Assembly: GCA_943735955.1 (NCBI GenBank)
Contig: OX030955.1
Location: forward strand, 10,804,147-10,868,146
Direction: 5' to 3'
Source: Piscicola geometra
Taxonomy: Eukaryota; Annelida; Clitellata; Hirudinida; Piscicolidae
Length of the DNA: 64,000 bases
Below the pieces are notes generated by a model. It saw only the letters and a program-made list of their open reading frames with translations. It was not told the origin of the DNA and searched no databases. The translations under genes were made by a program, and so were the position numbers. Shown piece by piece: positions 59,101 through 64,000 of the stretch (its first letter is position 1; each line of letters begins with the position of its first letter).

Positions 59101-60428
59101 ACAATAAAAAATGTATTACAACAAGTTAAGTTTTTTTATGGATATGAAATATTTTGTAAATTGTAGCCTAAACTCTTATTATATATGTCATAAAAACATA
59201 ACCTAATGAAATACAACAACAATAAATGAAACATAGTTCTATAAGACTAAAATTTGTAAACTAATCACCCAAGGTAAGTTATTTTTATATTTTAGGTAAT
59301 GTATGGTTCTTTATTAATAGTTTGTTATTAAAAATAATTTTTTATTTTTACTAATTTGATATTTTTAATAATTTGATATTTTTAATAATTTGTTATTTTT
59401 AATAATTTTTTATTATTAATAATTTTTTATTATTAATACTTTTTTTTATTACTAATTTTTTATTATTAATAATTTTTTATTATTAATAATTTTTTATTAT
59501 TAATAATTTTTTATTATTAATAATTTTTTATTATTAATAATTTTTTATTATTAATAATTTTTTATTATTAATAATTTTTTATAATTAATAATTTTTTATT
59601 ATTAATAATTCTTTATTAATAAAGTGTAAACTTTTATTTATGGAATTTCATTAGATATAAAAAAATCTTATTTAAATATTAAGTACTTCAATTATGGTTT
59701 ATTTTTAAAATTTATTTAAAAAATCATAAACAAACAAGGCATTCGAGTTTGAAAAAGAAGCTGTTGTGCGCGGAGCAGGCTATGAAGAGATTAAACTGAT
59801 CGAACAAACAAATTGAGAATGGAACGATGATTTGGACCAGAGACCTGAATGCTGTCGACATGATTGTATTTTAGAGCGCTGTTATGTTATTCATTTATTT
59901 TACACATTAAGGTATGTCTCATGACTCTCTTATATTGATACATGCAATAAAACAATCGAATTGAAATTTATTTAAATAAAACTTTTGAATTTATTTCATT
60001 TTCTATAAAGATCGTGAGAAAATGCAGCAAAACAAATAACATTCAGCAAGTGCAACAGGAACATCAAATGAAACAGTTGAAAAAACATTGCAAATGTCGA
60101 CTTTTGTTATACCAATACGCTTAGTGCCTTAACGACCACATTTGATGTGCTTCTCATGGTGGAATGTGCAGAAGAAAAATTGTTTTAAGAACTTTTTTCA
60201 TCTGATAGCTTGAGTATGGCATCTAGTAGTAGGCATATGTAAGCTCAATTTCAATAATTACACAAAAGAAAATATTTATCTCACGGGGTCTTCTATGTTG
60301 ACGTCATAACCGGAAGCCACAAGAAATCTAATGACGTCATAGTTGATGATGTCAGCGTCCATTTCCAATCCCTTTTTCTTTTGGTTAAGCATAGTGATCA
60401 GACAGTAGTGAAGAAGGGTCTTGTTGCA
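29391..60428 (-). CDS. ROCO gene (ankyrin-LRR-Roc-COR, no kinase), six exons, 5' end not found
   Basis: Joined exons in transcription order: 60428-60285, 46877-46716, 35446-35213, 33608-33282, 33191-32782, 32163-29391, about 1,349 residues. All introns are GT..AG. The first four are in phase 0, the last splits an Arg codon (AG|A). Ankyrin-type helices come first, then four or five LRRs, then a Roc GTPase domain split by the last intron (P-loop GGSGSGRRS upstream, TKSE downstream), then a long COR and C-terminal region. No kinase or WD40 repeats precede the stop, so this fits ankyrin-containing ROCO proteins without kinase, not full LRRK1. Introns are 13.4 kb, 11.3 kb, 1.6 kb, 90 bp and 618 bp; the two long ones hold most of the mobile elements here. 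The first exon found begins inside the ankyrin region, so earlier exons lie further right or outside the window. Confidence 0.85.
32782..33191 (-). CDS. ROCO gene exon: LRRs and Roc P-loop
   Basis: 137 codons, opening with ILNLSGNKLENVNFLSDLTN and continuing LEELRLKQNRITELPSSMLE, LRVFDISYNPIKRLPACLW: three clear LxxLxLxxNxIxxLP repeats. A linker follows, then IVIAVVGGSGSGRRSLVAAL, a P-loop (GxxxxGRRS) that starts the Roc domain. The acceptor is TTTTAAG and the donor CAG|GTTAGT. Confidence 0.9.
33282..33608 (-). CDS. ROCO gene exon: first LRRs
   Basis: 109 codons from the acceptor TACACAG. The first half is helical (VIEKLDASVIMNLYLIGG), then LRR units LRVLRLSNNAICRLPHEIAE and LRILCLDFQSPKLRSLPQSI, ending KELQ at donor CAG|GTAAAC. 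It is separated from the next exon by a 90-bp intron. Both boundaries are phase 0. Confidence 0.88.
33692..34520 (-). mobile_element. pogo/Tigger-like element in a ROCO intron
   Basis: The termini CAGTGAAACTTCTCTTA (left) and CAGTAAAACTTCTCTTA (right, inverted) are flanked by TA on both sides (33690-33691, 34521-34522), the signature of Tc1/mariner-class elements. On the minus strand the left half encodes the end of a transposase: NVDKHVVGVLLPKN, a stop, then KLGEYASCFKEIST, an acidic stretch EANEDNEEVSEEEPEMLSHR and EAWSMTKRLLKYSLMEKDPK. The SHREAW...K.LLKY pattern resembles the C-terminal tail of Tigger/jerky transposases. It has no DDE domain and is non-autonomous. Confidence 0.75.
35213..35446 (-). 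CDS. ROCO gene exon: ankyrin-like end and linker
   Basis: 78 codons, ALQPCLVYGDVEDLSKMVDG at the start and CRDLIVISNTSLPHILQ at the end. Joined to the exon at 46716 the junction reads KNEALQPCLVYGDVEDLSKM, a good ankyrin helix pair (..AL..C...GD...L..MV). Acceptor CTGACAG, donor CAG|GTTTGA, phase 0 at both ends. Confidence 0.8.
35620..35794 (-). mobile_element. tRNA-derived SINE, short subfamily, copy 2
   Basis: Inverted relative to 25298-25475 and very similar: B box GTTCGAATCT, CCTAGTGTATATGAAG, GTGTTTCACGAC, and an ATT-repeat tail read as AATAATAATAATG on the plus strand. The AAT-type tail matches LINE tails in the window, which may indicate the partner LINE. It lies in a ROCO intron. Confidence 0.85.
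35795..39060. other. Intronic AT-rich DNA of the ROCO gene
   Basis: No confident feature in more than 3 kb. A minus-strand open frame at 37919-38101 has a usable acceptor but no donor. Confidence 0.4.
39080..39665 (-). pseudogene. RTE-like LINE endonuclease relic
   Basis: The minus-strand reading begins near 39620 with GGDENRVSGATETTKR, then RSRSNISIGTWNLRSLREEG, the N-terminal strand and GTWN..SL motif of an apurinic-type endonuclease. After a block with KKALAKNVSKSIPECI it gives RPKARPFNITIVQVNAPTAD, the NITIVQVYAPT signature of RTE-group elements, then stops and frameshifts. It lies in the 11-kb ROCO intron. Confidence 0.65.
41021..41176 (+). mobile_element. tRNA-derived SINE, second family
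   Basis: The head GAATGGCTGAATGGTTAACG and a B-box-like GTGAATTCAATTCCC (41071-41085) are followed by a different body (AACCAGCATTGGGGAGAGAT, CCGCTGCCAAAGG) and an AAT-repeat tail. It shares neither body nor tail end with the SINEs at 25.3, 35.6, 58.5 and 63.5 kb. Confidence 0.75.
41177..41839. other. Intronic DNA with an unassigned 76-codon open frame
   Basis: The plus-strand frame at 41225-41455 (EEIMEKKIKTTLALIALECF) is not recognised; it lies in the ROCO intron, antisense, and may be a mobile-element fragment. Confidence 0.3.
41848..42209 (+). mobile_element. hAT-like MITE, copy 2, complete
   Basis: Left AAGGGGCGGCGATC and right, inverted, CATGGGTGGCGATC are flanked by GTGACTTC (41840-41847) and ATGACTTC (42210-42217), seven of eight matching. 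The 362-bp interior has no ORF. It is the same family as 6145-6435, in which the terminus is CAGGGGCGGCGATC. Confidence 0.75.
42340..42665 (+). pseudogene. piggyBac-like transposase relic
   Basis: On the plus strand RRSYDFQFAKDANIVVYKWN, DNSVDVNRFIRINRTTN, a stop, then NIAVTQPHLLHAYNENMTGV and ERCDQKLNLYGISIRKI. The pattern W.DN..V, then QP.L...YN..M.GV...DQ...Y.ISIR is typical of piggyBac transposases around the last catalytic Asp. One stop and loss of the flanks show a relic. It lies 130 bp from a hAT MITE in a ROCO intron. Confidence 0.75.
42700..43905. other. Intronic DNA, unresolved coding-like pieces
   Basis: The minus strand at 43080-43640 has GC-richer pieces (SITLKKNQQPIDGMIPPFGG, EWYSVACFSTKTTSSGFSKT) that look like a decayed transposase, but I could not assign them. 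A poly-C run lies at 43690. Confidence 0.3.
43915..43975. repeat. Fragment of the TTAACG-rich MITE family
   Basis: GTTAACTTTCGATTAACACG followed by TTAAGAAATTAACT matches the ends of the elements at 24.6, 52.8 and 61.46 kb. An AAT-rich simple repeat precedes it (43795-43905). Confidence 0.6.
43976..45230. other. Intronic AT-rich DNA
   Basis: Nothing recognisable beyond a short (AT)n at 44625-44643. Confidence 0.35.
45250..45846 (+). pseudogene. 5'-truncated CR1-like LINE (RT C-terminal half) with AAT tail
   Basis: Plus-strand pieces read LGSLLFFLNIKKVKRIAARH, ELKFHPYAVDTQILRQLPKV, GWMEANQLIEVIWLSSRLN and, after stops, TMTTHINQITKAAWHLYG. These follow the CR1/L2 order LGPLLF, YADDTQ (here YAVD), W...N.LK......, H.I..I.K. 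The insertion ends in an (AAT)n tail at 45809-45846. The LINE at 16.7 kb has clearly different residues here. Confidence 0.72.
45861..46255 (+). mobile_element. Second pogo/Tigger-like short element with transposase tail
   Basis: Inverted ends TAGTGGCGTATAACCGGAAC and, from the right, ACGTGGCGGGAACCCGAACG, both followed by GAGCTTC; TA flanks both sides (45859-45860, 46256-46257). The 395-bp element encodes, on the plus strand, DVDKHVVGVLLPKNYTLNVY, ASCDKKIPTGK, an acidic run and QRESWSMKNRLLK to a stop. This is the same transposase tail as in 33692-34520, although the terminal repeats differ. Confidence 0.65.
46716..46877 (-). CDS. ROCO gene exon: ankyrin repeat
   Basis: 54 codons without an ATG, recovered by reading the minus strand between a TTTTTCAG acceptor and a GAA|GTTAGT donor. 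It encodes PLITIILVQTARINSPFSLA and LLTRCTRTIQLILDSGSLEI, ankyrin-like helices (SPFSLAL......IQLILDSG). Phase 0 at both ends lets it join exons on either side with a sensible ankyrin reading. It is surrounded by 24 kb of intronic mobile DNA. Confidence 0.78.
46878..51690. other. Long intron, mostly featureless
   Basis: AT-rich. A hAT-like terminus CAGGGGTGGATCCAGAGAG at 47724 has no partner found. Just upstream, 47330-47640 holds decayed coding-like pieces (KSWNLDKDRRYEFLTDTCRE; KCSACSKPKYKEYTQVTYFS) that may belong to that element. Nothing else stands out. Confidence 0.4.
51700..52370 (-). pseudogene. RTE-like LINE: RT and 3' end relic
   Basis: On the minus strand, in order: VGVRQGCLPPLFF, IQAYLDGKAISSLRFADDV (intact FADD), a gap, then VWPHHQARLTIQDNAIGHGT and RPSENELDGQCERVN, ending FFNFPPTTYSVTG with an ATC/ATT-type tail near 51710. 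The FADDV box and the C-terminal H..R.DS...... G...... RP....D end are typical of RTE-like elements. Several frameshifts separate the pieces. It lies in the 13-kb ROCO intron. Confidence 0.7.
52781..53705. mobile_element. TTAACG-rich MITE with internal minisatellite
   Basis: Left end CTTTGCTCTAATCTATGTTA and, inverted, CTGTGCTCTAATCAACGTTA (complement of 53612-53635) form a terminal inverted repeat. The adjoining GATTAACTTTC, ending AATCGTGGAACAGCTCTA at 53700, matches the far end of the family at 23685 and 62040. The interior is almost wholly the 19-bp array. No transposase was found. Confidence 0.6.
52988..53568. repeat. 19-bp minisatellite, about 30 units
   Basis: Unit GCGTTAATTTTTATTAAAT, nearly perfect. 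A central block of about eight units at 53210-53355 carries GCCTTAAT instead of GCGTTAAT, with one TTTTAAT variant, flanked on both sides by the standard form. Confidence 0.95.
54374..54552. repeat. 15-bp minisatellite, about 12 units
   Basis: Unit TGTGAAAATTTTGTC; the first half uses ATTTTG and the second half ATGTTG, so two variant blocks were amplified separately. The period is a multiple of three, which gives long repetitive frames on both strands (VKILS and IFTDN); I regard neither as coding. Confidence 0.92.
54567..54909. repeat. Dispersed repeat, copy 2
   Basis: Matches 878-1440 as described there, and ends exactly where hAT copy B starts. Confidence 0.7.
54910..58262 (-). mobile_element. 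hAT transposon copy B, inverted, interrupted by another hAT
   Basis: Begins CAGGGGCGCAACCAGC at 54910 and follows copy A (27038-29033) in reverse throughout: ACTTTGACGTAATATGATT near 55311, the transposase tail near 56300-56400, and TTTGGATGGCCATCGGGTC's complement near 58140, up to the G-run at 58251-58263. The last dozen terminal bases of copy A are missing at the right. GCTATTTT before the left end and GCTATTAT after the right end could be the target duplication but would then imply a lost terminus. A 1.26-kb hAT element splits it at 56455-57716. Confidence 0.8.
56455..57716 (-). mobile_element. Nested hAT element with exact 8-bp target duplication
   Basis: GATCAGAC lies on both sides (56447-56454 and 57717-57724). 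The ends CAGTGATTTTCCAGTT and, inverted, CAGTGTTGTTCCAGTT form a hAT-type terminal repeat. Both subterminal regions are filled with AGTTACAGTTA-type units (56480-56615 and 57545-57700). The minus strand near 56850-56740 encodes VSAPASQAYVERMF, a stop, then VCGDLAAREKITSAKIWN, matching the hAT dimerisation motif (PASSA.VER.FS..G.L). It is a deleted derivative of an autonomous hAT unlike its host element. Confidence 0.85.
58520..58752 (+). mobile_element. tRNA-derived SINE, long subfamily
   Basis: The head GCGGGGATGGCTTAGATGG (A box) and B box GTTCGAATCC, with ATCATATACCTAGTGTATAT and GCGGTGTTTGCGACG, are shared with the short copies. It is extended by a tail module holding GAACCATGGTTCTCAGAACC and CATGGCCTGCGTCTGTCAGG. 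Its closest relative is the inverted copy at 63488-63719. Confidence 0.88.
59335..59620. repeat. 17-bp AT-rich minisatellite
   Basis: About 14 units of TTTTTTATTATTAATAA with length variants at the left edge. Confidence 0.9.
59621..60284. other. Intronic DNA next to the upstream ROCO exon
   Basis: AT-rich with no recognised feature. Confidence 0.35.
60285..60428 (-). CDS. ROCO gene exon: ankyrin repeat (most upstream found)
   Basis: 48 codons between a T-rich TTTTTTTGCAG acceptor and a CCC|GTGAGA donor. It encodes CNKTLLHYCLITMLNQKKKG and DVIRFLVASGYDVNIEDP, a typical ankyrin unit (KTLLHYC...... VIRFLVASGYDVNIED). Phase 0 at both ends. Membership in the ROCO gene rests on strand, phase and domain order; an independent ankyrin gene is the alternative. 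Confidence 0.75.
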
Positions 60429-61440
60429 CTGCAAAAAAATGGTTTTTATTGATTTCAGCAAAAACTATTTTTTATTTAGTTACCAATGGGTTAAATATTA
60501 TACTAAACTTCACATTCATCATAATTTTATGTCGTTAATTGTCTTTTGTGACATAGTTATTATTATTTTTTAAAATTGTTTTACAGTTGATAAATAGAGA
60601 ATATCTCCTTTGGACACAACATGACTATTGGTAATAAGTGTCTGTAAAATTAATATATATATATATTATTAACATTAGTTAAAATGTTTTTTTAACTAAA
60701 ATCTAAAAACATTTTAGCAGTTTAATAGCAATTTAAAACTTCAACACATTCAATTATTTTAAAATTATTAATAATTTTCCTTCCCCTCCCATTTTTACAA
60801 TAGATTCGTTTCAGTAAAATTTTCTTATCGTTAAAACAGTTTCGTCCTTCAATAATTTTTCCCATTTTTTAGGTATTTAAAAACTTTAATTTGGAAAGAT
60901 TTTCAACATAAAAAATTAAATCTTGAGCTTTCGCTTAGCAAGATACCTACATGTCTTTTTCAAGACATAACACGCGTCATTTTCTTTCATCACTTGACTT
61001 CACAGTTTGAAAACCCTTTAAGGCCATTAGAGTTTTTTTCAAACGTTTTAAAAAGAATTAAGTGTAAGAATTAAATGAAATTGAATTTTAAATTATTAAT
61101 AATAAAATTTATTTACAGTTATTGGTCAATATATTTATATACTTTAAAATTACTATTGATAAAATTTATATATATTATAAACATTGGGTTGTAATGAATT
61201 TTATCTTTTGTTGAGCATCTTTAACAAATTACTCTTATTAAATATTTGAAAGAAATAACGAAAAAATAATTTAGCTATACACAAATCAATAGACTATTTC
61301 TAAGGGATAAAAGGGATAAGATACAAATTATTGCTGGGAACTGCATCCAAATGAACTACGTTGCAGTTTTGTGTTTTGAGACACTCAAATCAACCTATTC
61401 TTTTGAGACAATTTATTGTTTCTAATGGTTAACTTATCTA
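60429..61440. other. Upstream intron or flank of the ROCO gene
   Basis: AT-rich. No further ankyrin exon was recognised on the minus strand, so the 5' part of the gene is either further right in unrecognised form or outside the window. Confidence 0.4.
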
Positions 61441-61454
61441 GAGCTGAGCTTCAA

Positions 61455-62050
61455 ACTGAGTTAACTTTCGATTAACGCGTTAATAGATTAATCGCTGTTA
61501 AAAAAACTTAATGCAATTAAAAATGTTAACGCAGTTAATCAAATTTATCAGAATTAGTATTTTTACAACTCATTTTATTGTTTTGCTCTACCATTTATGT
61601 TAATACATTTCGTTGAAAAAGTCTTTTTCGTTTTTAAAGTTGTCTTTCACACAAAAAATTCATTTCTTGTAGAATTTGTTTAAAATATTTAACATGTGCA
61701 ATAGTTTGTTATAGCACCTATTTAGGAAGAAAAGAGCCTCTTCAGATCCAACTAATGTAGAAACACTTGTTTGCTTGAGTAACTGGCTCAAATAAAGATG
61801 TGCGCATTTTTTTTCATTTACCGATTTTTTTCTTCTAAATTTAAATTACTTGAACAAATGAACAAATACATTAGTATGAAATAATAAAAAATTCAATAGT
61901 TTTTATAACATTTATGGGATTTTTTTCTTATTTTATACTAATGTCAAATATACTAAAAAAGTTACGTTAAAACACGATGAACTTTCGCTTAAAATTTTAA
62001 ATCGTTCGATTAATGGCGATTAAACTTTTAAATCGTGGAACAGCCTTAAC
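61455..62050. mobile_element. TTAACG-rich MITE, third large copy
   Basis: The left end GAGTTAACTTTCGATTAACG continues CGTTAATAGATTAATCGC; the right end holds TTCGATTAATGGCGATTAAA and AAATCGTGGAACAGCC. Both match the ends of 23685-24660. It lacks the 19-bp array. Confidence 0.6.
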
Positions 62051-62224
62051 TCTTAAAACCCAACACGGATTTAGTTTACACATACCATTATTCAATCGTT
62101 AACTGTGATTTTGATTGTGAAGTTATTTTATTGTAATTTCATGACTGTTTCTACTTTTCTATCAACAATCCTACACATTTTTCAGACGTAATATATCATT
62201 TATAGTTTCGGATTTACAGCATTC

Positions 62225-62690
62225 TAAAAAGTTTTGAAACGTTTGGGACCGAATGGGTCGAAACGACATAATGGACATTTTCGACAACAACGTTGGACAG
62301 TTTTGTTTTGAATGCAATTTATGCAGCAAAAACGACTACCTGTTTTGGCTGATGAGTTAGAAAGTATTGGGTGACAAGGAATAGTTTTTATATTCTTTTA
62401 TCATCTTTTTTTCCATATAGTTCTGTTCGTAAAATTTTAAACACCTTGTTACATTTACCCATATCTTTACGTCAAAAAATGAAGGAATGGAATGCTGAAA
62501 CGACTATCATATGTTTAAAATTTTTTTTGGCTAATGCCATTTTTGTTTTCTAGTCATGTATGCCAAACACAGGATCTAAATGATCGATACCATCTTTAGC
62601 CATGTTGCATGTCTTGATGATTTCCGGCTTATTAGTTTCTCCGTCAAATTCTTCCGCAGTGTGTTAACACGTGTTCATTATTAACCATTT
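62225..62690 (-). pseudogene. piggyBac-like transposase relic 2
   Basis: On the minus strand AEEFDGETNKPEIIKTCNMA then KDGIDHLDPVFGIHD and a stop match the piggyBac KPEII..YN..KGG.D..D motif. Further on, after frameshifts, TGSRFCCINCIQNKTVQRCC and RKCPLCRF form a Cys-rich end like the C-terminal zinc-binding region of piggyBac transposases. The sequence between is stop-ridden. It differs from the relic at 42.3 kb. Confidence 0.7.
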
Positions 62691-63487
62691 AATGTGGAAC
62701 TAAATAAAAATTAACTAGTTTTATTTTTTTCTCTGTGACTTCGTTGGGTAATACTTGAAGATTTTTTCATACAGTTTCTTCTAATCCAATAAAGCGATTT
62801 TTTTATTTCACGGATGCTCTATCAGATTGATTACAGTAGCCATTTCAAAATTGTTGAATTCATTTATTTCCGGGATCATCACAAAAGCATCAACTTTTAA
62901 GTCATATTTTCAATATTTAAATGTTTTCAACTAAAAAGGCTTCAAAATGGTACAAACCTTTAATCCACCCTTACGTATTCATGTGGAATTTGATAGTTTT
63001 TATTGCCACATGTAATGATCAACGCCCATTGGAGCAAACGTCGTTTTTTTCGGCTTTAAAAACTTCTGATATTAATTAAATTAAATCTTAGGCATTTAGC
63101 TCTTAATTCACATATATCTCGGGGTATAAATTTGCTAATACACAAAATAATTCTTTGACTACAATGCCCGTAAGGGTTCATCTCTACTATTAGGATAATG
63201 ACATATATATATATATATAAGTTAATTTTGATAATTGTTTTTTTAAATATATAAAAATGCTATATAAAATCACAATGATTAAAAAAAATCATTTTATAAA
63301 GAAAATATTTTTTTTCTCAATATTTTTAAATATGCGATGGGTCGATTCGACGTTGTTTTTTTCGATTAGTGTTTAAGGGTTAACAATCATAAAAGTATTA
63401 TATTTTACATGCCACCTTCATGAACACCGTCTTTGAAAAAATATTTTTTTACGAATACGCAATTTTCTTTTATTTTTATTTTCTATA
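62691..63487. other. AT-rich DNA, no gene seen
   Basis: It may include further decayed piggyBac sequence on the minus strand. An (AT)n tract lies at 63203-63222. Confidence 0.35.
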
Positions 63488-63719
63488 TTATTCACAGCCT
63501 GACAGACGCAGGCCATGTTACAATGGTTCTGAGAACCATGGTTCTTATGCGCCAGAAGCACCACTCCACACGACGTACACATCTCTCAATGCATACGTCG
63601 CAAACACCGCATCATATACACTAGGTATATGATAGTTCAAGGTTGCTCGTCAGGGATTCAAACAAGCAACCTTTGAGTCGCAAGTCCGACGTCTACCATC
63701 TAAGCCTTTCCCGCTCCCC
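63488..63719 (-). mobile_element. tRNA-derived SINE, long subfamily, copy 2
   Basis: Inverted copy of 58520-58752 along nearly the whole length, including the tail module CCTGACAGACGCAGGCCATG. The B box is decayed to GTTTGAATCC, so this copy is probably silent. Confidence 0.88.
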
Positions 63720-64000
63720 AATATGTAAGTTCTTTTGCACAAGATGTTTGCTTTCTTGATACTTTGGAACCGTTGCGCTTATTCACAAGACGTTTGCTTT
63801 CCCACTTGCTGAGATTGATTTTCAAGAATTGCTGGAATATTCCAAGAATTTTATCATTTTTTACTCAAAGTAAAAAAAAGTTTCAAGTTTTTTAGTATTT
63901 GTAAGCTGAAGTTGCTGACTTCGTTTCAAAGGGGCATCTGAAACTTCAACTTCTTGGAGTGCAACTAGCACCAAGAGTTTCTTCTCTAGAGTGACAGCAT
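63720..64000. other. Window end with a dispersed coding-like fragment
   Basis: The last 70 bases read on the minus strand as VTLEKKLLVLVALQEVEVSD followed by APLKRSQQLQLTNT, similar to FDVTLEENCLMIVALQKVEG at 26710-26770. The fragment runs off the window. It may be an exon or a repeat; the second copy favours a repeat. Confidence 0.35.

Overview
The window is animal nuclear DNA that is strongly AT-rich, with GC-richer islands at 2.8-4.0 kb and 12.6-16.6 kb. Animal origin is indicated by a tubby-like gene, a multi-exon ankyrin-LRR-Roc-COR (ROCO) gene with consensus GT..AG introns, tRNA-derived SINEs, CR1/L2-like and RTE-like LINEs, and relics of hAT, piggyBac and pogo/Tigger transposons. Base composition and repeat content suggest an invertebrate such as a hydrozoan or an AT-rich arthropod or spiralian. 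The sequence alone does not fix the phylum.

Layout: 0-2.8 kb, AT-rich repeats. 2.8-4.0 kb (-), an intronless tubby-domain gene. 4.0-6.7 kb, low-complexity DNA and a hAT-like MITE. 6.9-10.35 kb, a 3.4-kb fold-back element bounded by GCCACCAT direct repeats, with 16-bp tandem repeats as its termini, 19-bp AT-rich arrays inside and a second, smaller fold-back at its centre. 10.9-12.35 kb, a minus-strand partial gene (helical exon, transmembrane segment, 11-residue repeats) over a 33-bp minisatellite, next to a plus-strand acidic repeat ORF. 12.6-16.6 kb, decayed LINE and hAT coding pieces and large microsatellites. 16.7-20.93 kb, a nearly complete two-ORF LINE with a UAAUG stop/start overlap but a YPDD catalytic box. 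21.5-29.0 kb, a decayed unidentified protein, MITEs, a SINE and a hAT element with an exact 8-bp target duplication.

29.4-60.4 kb (-): one ROCO gene of at least 31 kb. Six exons join in frame to about 1,349 residues (ankyrin, LRR, Roc, COR, no kinase). Its 5' end lies beyond the last exon found. Two introns of 11.3 and 13.4 kb hold most of the mobile DNA: pogo/Tigger elements, a SINE of each of two families, piggyBac, CR1 and RTE relics, a minisatellite-bearing MITE, and a hAT copy interrupted by a different hAT. 60.4-64 kb: MITE, piggyBac relic, SINE.

The host genes share no evident pathway. The recurring theme is non-autonomous DNA elements, several with short tandem repeats at or near their ends, layered into long introns and intergenic DNA.
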